NCBI RefSeq assembly: GCF_029892565.1
Contig: NZ_JARXVH010000006.1
Location: forward strand, 310,001-374,000
Length of the DNA: 64,000 bases
DNA from: Streptomyces pseudovenezuelae
GTDB lineage: Bacteria > Actinomycetota > Actinomycetes > Streptomycetales > Streptomycetaceae
Direction of reading: 5' to 3'
Shown here piece after piece: positions 16,290-24,511 of this stretch. Position numbers and translations under genes: made by a program. The notes under the pieces were generated by a model. The model was not told the DNA's origin, did no database searches, and saw nothing but the letters and a program-made list of their open reading frames with translations. Every line of letters begins with the position of its first letter. Position 1 is the stretch's first letter.

Positions 16290-18903
16290 GATCCCCCTCG
16301 GCGACTGGGTCAACGACGCGGTCGACTGGCTGCTCAACCACGTCTCCTGGCTCTTCGACTTCCTCAAGACCGTCTTCACGGGCACCTACGACGGCATCAA
16401 CGCCGTCCTCCAGGCCCCCGAACCCCTGTTGCTGGCAGGCATCTTCGCCGTGCTCGCGTTCTGGCTGCGGGGCACGACCGCCGGTCTGCTCACCTTCGTG
16501 GGATTCGCCTTCATCGACTCCCTCGAACTGTGGGACGACGCGATGGTGACCCTGTCGCTCGTCCTCGTCGCCACGATCATCGCGCTGGTCGTCTCGGTGC
16601 CCGTGGGCATCTGGGCGGCGCGCTCCAACCGGGTCAGCGGAATCGTCCGGCCCGTCCTGGACTTCATGCAGACGCTGCCGGCGATGATCTACCTCATTCC
16701 GGCGATCCTGTTCTTCGGCACCGGCGCCTCCGCGGGCATCGTCGCGACCCTGATCTTCGCGCTCGCCCCCGGTGTGCGCATGACGGAGCTGGGCATCCGG
16801 CAGGTCGACAAGGAACTGGTCGAGGCGGCCGACGCGTTCGGCACCACACCCCGCGACATCCTCCTGCGCGTCCAACTGCCCCTCGCGCTGCCGACCGTCA
16901 TGGCCGGCGTCAACCAGGTCATCATGCTCGGCCTGTCCATGGCCGCGATCGCCGGCATGGTCGGCACCGGCGGCCTCGGCGGCGACGTCAACGAGGCCAT
17001 CGGTCAGCTCAACGTCGGCCTCGGCTCCGAGGCGGGCGTGGCCATCGTGATCCTCGCGATCTACCTGGACCGCATGACCAGCGCCCTGGGCACCCAGGTC
17101 TCCCCACTGGGCCGGCGCGCCGCCGCCAAGGCACGTGCCGCGCAGAGCGGCCTCAAGATCTGGTCCTACCGGCCCACCCCCCAGATCGCCGTGGTCGGTG
17201 TCGTCGTCCTCGCCCTGGTGGCGGGCGGCATGGGCGTCTTCGGCGGCAAGTCGGACGGCGCCACGGTCGCCGACGGCAACGATGTCGGTCAGGGCAAGAA
17301 GCTCAGCATCGGCTACATCCCCTGGGACGAGGGCGTCGCCTCCACCTTCCTGTGGAAGGAGATCCTGGAGCAGCGCGGCTACCAGGTCGACGCCAAGCAG
17401 TTCGACGCCGGCCCGCTCTACACCTCCCTCGCGCAGGGCAGCGTCGACTTCGAGACCGACTCCTGGCTGCCGACGACCCACGCGCAGTACTGGAAGAAGT
17501 ACGGCAGCAAGCTCGACGACCTGGGGGCCTGGTACGACCAGACCTCTCTGGAGCTGAGCGTTCCGGCGTACATGAAGGACATCAACTCCCTCGACGACCT
17601 CAAGGGCAAGGCCTCGACCTTCGGCGGGAAGATCACCGGCATCGAGTCCAGCGCCGGTGAGATGGCCCTGCTGAAGAGCAAGGTCCTCAAGGAGTACGGC
17701 CTCGACAAGGAGTACAAGGTCGTCGACAGCTCCACGCCCGCCATGCTGGCCGAGCTCAAGCGGGCGTACAGCAAGCAGGAGCCGATCGTCGTCACGCTCT
17801 GGTCGCCGCACTGGGCGTACAACGACTACAAGCTGAAGAAGCTCAAGGACCCCAAGGACCCCAAGGACGCCTGGGGCAAGGGCGACGGTGTGCACACCCT
17901 CTCCCGCAAGGGGTTCGCGGACGAGAACCCGACCGTCGGCAAGTGGCTGAAGGACTTCAAGCTCACCGAGAAGCAGCTCACCAGCCTCGAAGCCGAGATC
18001 AACAAGGCGGGCAAGGGCAAGCAGCAGGACGCGGTGCGCACCTGGCTGAAGGACTACCCCGGGCTCGTCGACAAGCTGGCCCCGGTCCAGAAGACCAAGG
18101 CCGCCGCCGAGACCAAGCGCGCGATCGACGTGGCCTGGTTCCCCTGGGACGAGGACATCGCCGTCACCTACCTCTGGAAGAACGTCCTGGAGAAGCGCGG
18201 CTACAAGCTCAACCTCAAGCAGATGGACGTCGGCCCGGTCTACACAGGGCTCGCCTCCGGTGACCTCGACCTCAACTTCGACGCCTGGCTGCCGTACGCG
18301 CAGCAGAACTACTGGGACAAGAGCAAGGACAGACTCAAGGATCTCGGCACCTGGTACCAGCCGACCTCCCTGGAGGTCGCGGTGCCCTCGTACGTCAAGG
18401 GCATCAAGTCCTACGAGGACCTCAAGGGCAAGGCCGACCTCTTCGACGGGAAGATCATCGGCATCGAACCGGGCACCGGCGAGATGAACCTGCTCAAGAC
18501 GAAGGTGCTGCCGGGCTACGGCCTGGACAAGGAGTACGAGGTCGTCGACGGCTCCACGCCGGCGATGCTGGCCGAGCTCAAGCGCGCCTACGCCAAGAAG
18601 CAGCCCGTCGCCGTCGTCCTGTGGTCCCCGCACTGGGCGTACAGCCAGTACGACCTCACCAAGCTGAAGGACGACAAGAAGCTCTTCGGCGAGGGGAACA
18701 CGATCCGGACCATCTCCAACGAGAAGTTCCCGGACGAATACCCCCAGCTCACCAAGTGGATCAAGAACTTCCACATGAGTGAGGCCGAACTGGGCAGCCT
18801 GGAGAGCGAGATAAACGAGCACGGCCAGGGCCACGAGCAGGAGGCGGTCACCGCCTGGCTCAAGGATCACCCGGACATGGTCGACCGGATGACCCCGCAG
18901 TAG
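16282..18903 (+). CDS. Betaine importer permease fused to two substrate-binding domains
   Basis: 873 aa from the GTG at 16282. Residues 1-290 are the MetI-like permease (EAA loop VEAADAFGTTPRDILLRVQLP), followed by a further helix (about 295-315). Then come two tandem OpuAC-type binding domains: SBD1 about 340-600 (GYIPWDEGVASTFLWKEIL) and SBD2 about 613-873 (AWFPWDEDIAVTYLWKNVL). Both share blocks such as STPAMLAELKRAY and LWSPHWAY and arose by duplication, but they differ in some ligand-site residues. Because the permease works as a dimer, a transporter would carry four receptors outside the membrane. One-SBD fusions (Lactococcus OpuA) are the known precedent. Confidence 0.95.
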   Translation: MPRIPLGDWVNDAVDWLLNHVSWLFDFLKTVFTGTYDGINAVLQAPEPLLLAGIFAVLAFWLRGTTAGLLTFVGFAFIDSLELWDDAMVTLSLVLVATIIALVVSVPVGIWAARSNRVSGIVRPVLDFMQTLPAMIYLIPAILFFGTGASAGIVATLIFALAPGVRMTELGIRQVDKELVEAADAFGTTPRDILLRVQLPLALPTVMAGVNQVIMLGLSMAAIAGMVGTGGLGGDVNEAIGQLNVGLGSEAGVAIVILAIYLDRMTSALGTQVSPLGRRAAAKARAAQSGLKIWSYRPTPQIAVVGVVVLALVAGGMGVFGGKSDGATVADGNDVGQGKKLSIGYIPWDEGVASTFLWKEILEQRGYQVDAKQFDAGPLYTSLAQGSVDFETDSWLPTTHAQYWKKYGSKLDDLGAWYDQTSLELSVPAYMKDINSLDDLKGKASTFGGKITGIESSAGEMALLKSKVLKEYGLDKEYKVVDSSTPAMLAELKRAYSKQEPIVVTLWSPHWAYNDYKLKKLKDPKDPKDAWGKGDGVHTLSRKGFADENPTVGKWLKDFKLTEKQLTSLEAEINKAGKGKQQDAVRTWLKDYPGLVDKLAPVQKTKAAAETKRAIDVAWFPWDEDIAVTYLWKNVLEKRGYKLNLKQMDVGPVYTGLASGDLDLNFDAWLPYAQQNYWDKSKDRLKDLGTWYQPTSLEVAVPSYVKGIKSYEDLKGKADLFDGKIIGIEPGTGEMNLLKTKVLPGYGLDKEYEVVDGSTPAMLAELKRAYAKKQPVAVVLWSPHWAYSQYDLTKLKDDKKLFGEGNTIRTISNEKFPDEYPQLTKWIKNFHMSEAELGSLESEINEHGQGHEQEAVTAWLKDHPDMVDRMTPQ

Positions 18904-18919
18904 CCGCTGCACCGACACC

Positions 18920-18978
18920 CCCGAGGGGTGGGCCTCCCCGCGCGTCCTGACAGCGTGTGGTGAAGCCCACCCCTCGGG
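18920..18978. terminator. 14-bp perfect inverted repeat with a 31-base loop
   Basis: CCCGAGGGGTGGGC (18920-18933) and GCCCACCCCTCGGG (18965-18978) are exact complements. The site begins 17 bases after the betaine operon stop. The stem is strong, but the 31-base loop is long for a terminator, so an mRNA 3' stabiliser or a protein site is also possible. Confidence 0.65.
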
Positions 18979-19047
18979 CCATGTCCGGGGAACCCCCCGG
19001 CTCCGTACGCTCGATTCCCCCCTGCAACCCGTCCCCGTGAGAACGCC

Positions 19048-20037
19048 GTGATACGTCCGCTCCCGCTCGCCGCGCCCCTGTCCGCCGCGCTCCTCACGGC
19101 GGCCGCGCTGGTGGTGCCGCAGCTGTCGTGGGCGGCCCCCGAGCACGCCTCCGCGGCCACCGCACGGCTGGCCGAGCTGGCGGGCGACGTGCGCGCGGCG
19201 GACGGCTCGGTCCTCGACGCGCGGGACGACACCGGGCGCACGATGGACACCGCGCAGATCGTGCAGGGCCCGGGCGGCGGCTACCTCGCCGTCTACCACA
19301 CCACGCTGCCCGACGGCCGCTTCCACGCGGCCGTCGCGACCTCCGCCGACCTGCGCACCTGGACCGGCCGGCACGACTTCGGCGTGGGCTCCAGTCAACC
19401 CTCGCTCGCCTCCGACGGCAGCGGCGGATATGTGCTCGGCTACGAAAAGGATCCAGCCAACCACATAGCGCTACATCACTACCCAGACCTCGCCGCCCTG
19501 CTGGCCGGAAACGCCGACCGCGCCTTCGACGCGCCCCGCACTCTTTCGCGCTGCGCGGAGGGCACCCCGGACCTCACTTCGGTGCACGGCGACACCGTGG
19601 AACTGACCGGCCACTACCGGGCCGGCTGCGACACCGACCGCCAACTCCGCGCCGTCCTCACCGACTTCACCCACTGGCGGGCACGCCCTGATCACAGGCT
19701 CGACCGGGCCCTGCTGACGTGGGGCACGGGTGGGAACATAGGGGACCGTTCGGGCATTGAACTGAACGGCGGAAGTCTCGTGCTCATCGAGGGACAGCGG
19801 TGGCGCGGGGACTTCGGGAGCTGGCGGACGTACGCCTACGACCCCGTCACCGGACGGGCCGATCGGCTGGCGATCCGCACCCCCGGAGGCAGCCGCGCCT
19901 TCGCCAACCCCTCCGCAGCGCTCATCACCGCTCCGAACGGCCGTCCGGCCCTGCTGGTCAGCCTCTTCGTCCCGAAGGAGGGAGCCGCGCCCGGCGAGTC
20001 CGGGGAACTCATCTACTGGCGAGAGTTGGCGCGTTGA
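19048..20037 (+). CDS. Secreted beta-propeller-like protein
   Basis: 329 aa with a Sec signal peptide (about 1-29, LSAALLTAAALVVPQLSWA). The body shows repeated blade-like units of strands with Asp boxes and aromatic residues (YLAVYHTTLPDGRFHAAVATS, WRTYAYDPVTGRADRL), like the five-bladed propellers of glycoside hydrolases or sugar-binding proteins. Two Cys (about residues 170 and 192) may be linked. No catalytic residues can be named. It is monocistronic behind a hairpin and followed by an unrelated regulator. Confidence 0.75.
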   Translation: MIRPLPLAAPLSAALLTAAALVVPQLSWAAPEHASAATARLAELAGDVRAADGSVLDARDDTGRTMDTAQIVQGPGGGYLAVYHTTLPDGRFHAAVATSADLRTWTGRHDFGVGSSQPSLASDGSGGYVLGYEKDPANHIALHHYPDLAALLAGNADRAFDAPRTLSRCAEGTPDLTSVHGDTVELTGHYRAGCDTDRQLRAVLTDFTHWRARPDHRLDRALLTWGTGGNIGDRSGIELNGGSLVLIEGQRWRGDFGSWRTYAYDPVTGRADRLAIRTPGGSRAFANPSAALITAPNGRPALLVSLFVPKEGAAPGESGELIYWRELAR

Positions 20038-20204
20038 CCGCACGAAGTGTTTACGGGTATGTGACGGGCACATGAAACAGTTTGCCGAACCTGCGTAAGG
20101 TGCAGAGAACTCATCAGGAGTACCGCACCCGGACGCCGGTGCACGGAATGCGGTTCACCGCGACCGGACATGCGGACCGACGAGTGAAGGAGGGAGCCGG
20201 AGCG

Positions 20205-20786
20205 ATGGGCGACCACAAAGACGACCACAAGGGCCAGCCCCTGCGAGTGGGCGCGGCCGTGCGGCGGCGGCGCCGTGCGCTGGAACTCACCCTCGCCGTC
20301 GTGGCCGAACGCAGCGGCCTGTCCGTCCCCTTCCTGAGCCAGATCGAGAACGAGCGCGCGCGGCCCAGCACCACGTCCCTGGAGAAGGTCGCCGACGCCC
20401 TGCGCACCACCGCCGTCGAACTCCTCGCCGCTGCCGACCCGGCGTGCAGCGTCGACGTCGTCCGCGTCGAACCGGCCGGCTCGGCGGGCGAACCGCGGAT
20501 GCGTTCCCTGGTGCGGGGTCACCACCAGATGCACGCCTCGGAGTTCACCGGCGACCACGACGCGGGCCGTGAATTCCAGTACCGCAACGACCAGTTGATG
20601 TACGTCGCCGACGGCGCCGTGGAGATCGAGGCGGAGGGCCGCGCCTACCGGCTCGGCCGCGGCGACACGCTGTACCTGACCGGCGGGGTGCGCCACCGCT
20701 GGCGGGCGACCGTGTCGGACACGCGCGTGGTCGTCGTCGCGGTGGCCGAGCACATCGAGGCGGTCCAGGACCGGTCGCGTCAGTGA
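20205..20786 (+). CDS. XRE-family regulator with C-terminal cupin
   Basis: 193 aa. HTH_3 at about 15-70 (AVVAERSGLSVPFLSQIENERARPS) and a cupin_2 barrel at about 115-185 (YVADGAVEIEAEGRAYRLGRGDTLYL). This class senses small metabolites through the cupin and often controls amino-acid or polyamine use. The ATG at 20205 has AAGGAGGG about 10 bases upstream. It overlaps the next gene by 4 bases (GTGA), so the BtuF-like protein is made together with the regulator. Confidence 0.92.
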   Translation: MGDHKDDHKGQPLRVGAAVRRRRRALELTLAVVAERSGLSVPFLSQIENERARPSTTSLEKVADALRTTAVELLAAADPACSVDVVRVEPAGSAGEPRMRSLVRGHHQMHASEFTGDHDAGREFQYRNDQLMYVADGAVEIEAEGRAYRLGRGDTLYLTGGVRHRWRATVSDTRVVVVAVAEHIEAVQDRSRQ

Positions 20787-21508
20787 CACCCCGCGTCGTC
20801 TCCCTGGTCCCGTCGCTCACCGAGGCGGTGGCACACTCCGTGCCGGGCGCCCTGGTCGGCGCGACGGACTGGTGCACACACCCCGCAGGCCTCGCCGTCA
20901 CCCGCATCGGCGGCACCAAGAACCCGAAGGTCGACGCGATCCTCGCCCTGCGCCCCGACCTGGTGGTCGCCAACGAGGAGGAGAACCGCGCGCCCGACCT
21001 CGCGGCCCTGCGCGCGGCGGGCGTCGAGGTCCTGGTGACCGAGGTGCGGGACGTGCCGCAGGCCTTCCGCGAACTGACCCGCGTGCTGGCGGCGTGCGGC
21101 GCCACGGCCCGCCCCCGCTGGCTGGACGAGGCGCAGGCCACCTGGGCCGCCCTCCCCGCGCCGCAGAGCCGCACCAGGGCCGTCGTACCGATCTGGCGCC
21201 GCCCCTGGATGGTGCTGGGCCGGGACACCTTCGCCGGCGACGTCCTGACCCGCCTGGGCGTGGACTCCCTCTACGCGGCCCACCCCGAGCGCTACCCGAG
21301 CATCCCCATAGGGGAGTTGCGGGCGGCCGTCCCGGATGTCGTCGTACTCCCCGACGAGCCCTACCGCTTCACGCGCGACGACGGCCCGGAGGCGTTCCCC
21401 GGCCTGCCCTGCGCTCTCGTCAGCGGACGCCATCTCACCTGGTACGGGCCGTCGTTGACCGAGGCGCCAGAGGTGCTGGGCGCGGCCCTGCGAGCAGTTC
21501 GCCGCTGA
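20783..21508 (+). CDS. BtuF-like metal-cofactor binding protein without signal peptide
   Basis: 241 aa, helical-backbone metal-receptor (Peripla_BP_2) fold: SLVPSLTEAVAHSVPGALVGATDW at the start and PDLVVANEEENR in the middle are close to cobalamin-binding BtuF. There is no signal peptide or lipobox and the protein begins directly with the first beta strand, so it is expected in the cytoplasm, unlike its transporter-linked relatives. It is translationally coupled to an XRE-cupin regulator, with no importer genes adjacent. Its last 74 bases overlap the convergent TDT transporter gene. Confidence 0.88.
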   Translation: MTPRVVSLVPSLTEAVAHSVPGALVGATDWCTHPAGLAVTRIGGTKNPKVDAILALRPDLVVANEEENRAPDLAALRAAGVEVLVTEVRDVPQAFRELTRVLAACGATARPRWLDEAQATWAALPAPQSRTRAVVPIWRRPWMVLGRDTFAGDVLTRLGVDSLYAAHPERYPSIPIGELRAAVPDVVVLPDEPYRFTRDDGPEAFPGLPCALVSGRHLTWYGPSLTEAPEVLGAALRAVRR

Positions 21509-22592
21509 CCAGACCTCGTGCCGTGTGCACGGCGGCGGTGCCCCAGGCGGCGACGAGAACGACGTAGAGACCGACCGCCAGCCAGTCGTATACGAGCAAC
21601 CCCGTGTGCCGGGCCAGTGCTTCGGCTCCCGTGACGCAGGTGCCCACCGGAAAGGTGAAGGCCCACCAGGTCATCGCGAACCGCATCCCGTGCCGGCGCG
21701 CCCGCACCACATGCGCGGTCGCGAGCCCGAACCAGAGCAGCGCGAACCCCATCACGGGCACGCCGTACAACACGGCGAACACCTCGAACCCCTCGCTGTA
21801 CGGCGCCGGTACGACCCCGGGCGCCACGTCCGCGAACTTCCCCACGGCGGTGGTGGACTGCCCGAGCGGCCCCAGCACGAGGAACAGGGTCGGGGTGAGG
21901 GCGAGCGGCAGCGGCCCGCCGGTGATCAGCCGGCCGAAGACCACCGGCAGCATCATCAGGGTGGCCAGAAGACTGACCCCGAACATGGCGAAACAAGCCA
22001 GCAGCAACGTCTCCCGAGCCTGCCCGGCCGGCAGGTGCGGCACGAGCAGCGGCCCGAGCGCGGCGGACACCATGGGCGCGACGAGCGGCAGCAGCCACAC
22101 GGGCGAGGCGTCGGCCGCATCGACTTTCTGTCGTACGGCCATGAGGTACGGGACGGCGACGGCGGACGCGAGCCCGATGGCCGTCCCTGCGCTGAACAGC
22201 ACGGCGTCGAGCACGACCGCGTTGTGCGGCCCGATCCAGTCCCGCCCGACGGTGACGGCACCGCCGCCGACGGCGAGCAGGGCCATCGCCAGGCAGCCGT
22301 AGAAAGGCGCCATGGCCGGGTCGAGGAGATGGGCGCGGGCCTGGTCGGGATGGTGGGTCCAGTGCAGGGCGCGGGCCGCGAGCAGGGCCAGCAGGAGGGC
22401 GAGCGAGAGGGCCCAGACGGCCGCGCAGGCGGTGCGCAGGCCGGGGACGTCGAGCGGCAGGGCCGATCCCGCGGTGGCGACGATGGCGGTGCCCATGACG
22501 GATGCGTACCAGTTGGGTCCGAGGTGACGGACGGCCGTGGCGCGCGGCGGGCGTGCGGTGGCACGCGTGAGGGGGTGGGCTGCGGTGACCAT
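21435..22592 (-). CDS. TDT-family (TehA/SLAC1-like) transporter
   Basis: 385 aa with about ten membrane helices. Segments such as PFYGCLAMALLAVGGGAV and WWAFTFPVGTCVTG match the tellurite-resistance/dicarboxylate transporter family (C4-dicarboxylate or anion channels). The start at 22592 has GGAGG only one base upstream, so the exact start is uncertain. The 3' end overlaps the BtuF-like gene by 74 bases, which may produce antisense RNA. A LysR regulator diverges from it over a 70-base gap containing a TATG-GGGG-CATA dyad; that regulator probably controls it. Confidence 0.88.
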   Translation of the reverse strand: MVTAAHPLTRATARPPRATAVRHLGPNWYASVMGTAIVATAGSALPLDVPGLRTACAAVWALSLALLLALLAARALHWTHHPDQARAHLLDPAMAPFYGCLAMALLAVGGGAVTVGRDWIGPHNAVVLDAVLFSAGTAIGLASAVAVPYLMAVRQKVDAADASPVWLLPLVAPMVSAALGPLLVPHLPAGQARETLLLACFAMFGVSLLATLMMLPVVFGRLITGGPLPLALTPTLFLVLGPLGQSTTAVGKFADVAPGVVPAPYSEGFEVFAVLYGVPVMGFALLWFGLATAHVVRARRHGMRFAMTWWAFTFPVGTCVTGAEALARHTGLLVYDWLAVGLYVVLVAAWGTAAVHTARGLVSGELLAGPRPAPLAPRSTTARTR

Positions 22593-22640
22593 GCCTCCAC
22601 GGTCTCGCCGGGCGGCGGGCGGAACCAGGGAGGATGTGTC

Positions 22641-22652
22641 TATGGGGGCATA
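22641..22652. promoter_or_regulatory. TATG-GGGG-CATA dyad, probable LysR site
   Basis: A perfect 4-4-4 inverted repeat lies in the 70-base divergent gap, 11 bases before the LysR start and 49 bases from the transporter start. Its T-N10-A spacing is close to the LysR box T-N11-A. Autoregulation plus control of the transporter is the usual arrangement. Confidence 0.5.
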
Positions 22653-22662
22653 AGCTGGGTTT

Positions 22663-23616
22663 ATGAGCAAGGGCATGGGTGAGAGTGCAGGCGCAGGCAG
22701 CAGGGACGAAGGGCCGGCGTCCGCCGGGCCGCTCGCGCATCGGGTGCCGGATCTCGGTGCGCTGGAGTTGTTGCTGGCGGTGGCTCGGCTCGGGAGTCTG
22801 GGCGGGGCGGCGCGCGAGATGGGGATCACGCAGCCGGCGGCCAGCAGTCGGATCCGGTCCATGGAGCGGCAGTTGGGGGTTGCGCTGGTGGACCGTTCGC
22901 CACGGGGGTCTCGGCTGACGGACGCGGGGGCGTTGGTCACGGACTGGGCTCGGCGGGTGGTGGAGGCGGCGGCGGCCTTTGACGCGGGGGCGCAGGCGTT
23001 GCGGGTGCGGCGGGATTCGCGGTTGCGGGTGGCGGCGAGCATGACGATCGCGGAGTACTTGCTGCCGGGCTGGTTGCTCGCGTTGCGTGCGCAGCGGCCG
23101 GACACCGCGGTGTCGTTGCTTGCGGGGAACTCGACGGTGGTGGCGGAGCGGTTGCTGTCCGGGGAAGCCGACCTGGGTTTTGTGGAGGGGGTGAGCGTCC
23201 CTGCGGGCCTGGACTCGACGGTCATCGCTCACGACCATCTGATCGTGGTGACGGCGCCGGGGCATCCGTGGGCTCGGCGCCGACGGCCTTTGGAGGCGGG
23301 GGAGTTGGCGGCCACGCCGTTGATCCTGCGGGAGGAGGGGTCGGGGACCCGTCAGGTCCTGGACGCGGCGTTGGGTGGTCTGGCGCGTCCGTTGATCGAG
23401 TTGTCCTCGACGACTGCGGTGAAGGCGGCGGCGGTCAGTGGGGCGGGGCCGGCGGTGTTGAGTGAACTGGCGGTGGGGGAGGAGCTGGCTGTGCGGAGGT
23501 TGGTGCGTGTACCTGTCGACGGCGTCGCTCTGGCCAGGTCTCTGCGGGCGGTGTGGCCGACGGGTCACCTGCCGGTGGGGCCGGCGAGGGAACTTCTGTC
23601 ACTGACGCGGACGTAG
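22663..23616 (+). CDS. LysR-family transcriptional regulator
   Basis: 317 aa. After a 28-residue Gly/Ala/Ser extension, the winged HTH (about 32-90, LGGAAREMGITQPAASSRIRSMERQLG) and the LysR substrate-binding domain (about 115-305) are complete. The gene is unusually rich in GTTG/GGTG codons (Leu TTG, Val GTG) compared with its neighbours. Divergent from the TDT transporter, its likely target; the effector is probably the transported organic anion. It ends before a dispersed Streptomyces repeat. Confidence 0.93.
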   Translation: MSKGMGESAGAGSRDEGPASAGPLAHRVPDLGALELLLAVARLGSLGGAAREMGITQPAASSRIRSMERQLGVALVDRSPRGSRLTDAGALVTDWARRVVEAAAAFDAGAQALRVRRDSRLRVAASMTIAEYLLPGWLLALRAQRPDTAVSLLAGNSTVVAERLLSGEADLGFVEGVSVPAGLDSTVIAHDHLIVVTAPGHPWARRRRPLEAGELAATPLILREEGSGTRQVLDAALGGLARPLIELSSTTAVKAAAVSGAGPAVLSELAVGEELAVRRLVRVPVDGVALARSLRAVWPTGHLPVGPARELLSLTRT

Positions 23617-23649
23617 CTTTTCCTCGCCCCCGCCGGCCAGCGCTTGATC

Positions 23650-23725
23650 TTTCAGCCCGTCCGGCGTTTGAGGACGAGGCCGTCCAGGCCGAAGCGGGGG
23701 TCTGGGGGCGGCAGCCCCCAGTGAT
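23650..23725. repeat. Dispersed Streptomyces intergenic repeat with 8-bp hairpin
   Basis: Between two convergent stops lies a sequence starting TCAGCCCGTCCGGCGTTTG and ending in CTGGGGGC-GGCA-GCCCCCAG (23702-23721, perfect stem). I recognise the CCGTCCGGCG-TTGAGGACGAGG block as common between genes in many Streptomyces genomes. It probably works as a bidirectional terminator. Recognition is from memory, not a search. Confidence 0.7.
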
Positions 23726-23758
23726 GGGACGGGTAGGGGCGGCGGGGGCGAAAGAAGG

Positions 23759-24448
23759 CTAGGACTTCGCCGCTGTCACCAGCGCCCGCATCACCCGCAA
23801 GTCCTCCCCCATCTCCGGATGCCACTGAACCCCCAGAACCCACCCGGAGGCCGGCGGCAGCTCAACCGCCTCCACCGTCCCGTCAGCCGCGTAAGCCGAC
23901 GGCACAAGCCCTTCGCCCAGCCGATCCACCGCCTGGTGATGGAAGGTCGGTACGGACGTCTCCTCCGGGACGGCATCCGCGTACAGCGTGCCCGGTACCG
24001 GTTTTACAGGGTGCCGACCGAAGACCCCGGGGGTCTCCGCGTGTCCGTCGATGTGCTGGATCAGGGTCCCGCCGAGCGCGACGTTCAGCACCTGCATCCC
24101 CCGGCAGATACCCAGCAGCGGCACCCGCGAGGCGAGCGCCGCCTCCACCAGCGCCAGCTCCCACGTATCCCGCGCCTGCGCCGCCGGCCCCGTACGGGCG
24201 TCCCGCTCCGCGCCGTAGCGCGTCGGCTCGACATCCGGGCCCCCGGCGATCACCAGCCCGTCGAGGCGAGCCACGGCCGCCGCCGCGTGCTCGGGTGCGT
24301 CGGGCGGGAGCATGGCCGCCAGGCCGCCCGCCTGCTGCACCAGTCGCGGGTACCCGGCCGGCAGCAGCGCCGCCTCCAGCTCCCACAGGCCCCAGCGCGC
24401 GCCGGACTCCAGATACGTACTCACGCCGATCAGCGGTCGTCCGGTCAC
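23759..24448 (-). CDS. Class I glutamine amidotransferase-like gamma-glutamyl hydrolase (PuuD-like)
   Basis: 229 aa, peptidase C26. The triad is visible: nucleophile Cys115 in GICRGMQ, His210 and Glu212 in QWHPE. It resembles PuuD, which hydrolyses gamma-glutamyl-GABA and related compounds to free glutamate. With the GlnA4-like ligase and the dehydrogenases of the same cluster it would finish a gamma-glutamylated amine pathway. The GTG start has GAGGGAGGG upstream. An AAAGGT-N10-ACCTTT dyad lies 13 bases further up, between this gene and the GntR regulator. Confidence 0.9.
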   Translation of the reverse strand: MTGRPLIGVSTYLESGARWGLWELEAALLPAGYPRLVQQAGGLAAMLPPDAPEHAAAAVARLDGLVIAGGPDVEPTRYGAERDARTGPAAQARDTWELALVEAALASRVPLLGICRGMQVLNVALGGTLIQHIDGHAETPGVFGRHPVKPVPGTLYADAVPEETSVPTFHHQAVDRLGEGLVPSAYAADGTVEAVELPPASGWVLGVQWHPEMGEDLRVMRALVTAAKS

Positions 24449-24460
24449 GAACCCTCCCTC

Positions 24461-24482
24461 AAAGGTGTACGACAGTACCTTT
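24461..24482. promoter_or_regulatory. AAAGGT-N10-ACCTTT dyad, possible GntR operator
   Basis: A 6-10-6 inverted repeat, with an inner GTAC-GACA-GTAC, sits just upstream of the amidotransferase start in the gap after the GntR gene. FadR-type regulators bind GT-N-AC-like dyads of this size, so the adjacent GntR is the likeliest ligand-dependent repressor. Confidence 0.5.
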
Positions 24483-24511
24483 AACGGGTGTCAGGCGATC
24501 GCCGCAAGTGG

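Noticed and set aside
16120..19464. A 1114-codon open frame on the minus strand
   Set aside because: It lies antisense to the betaine importer genes, whose proteins have clear domains. It is a by-product of high third-position GC and its translation is Asp/Val/Leu/Gly-rich without fold pattern.
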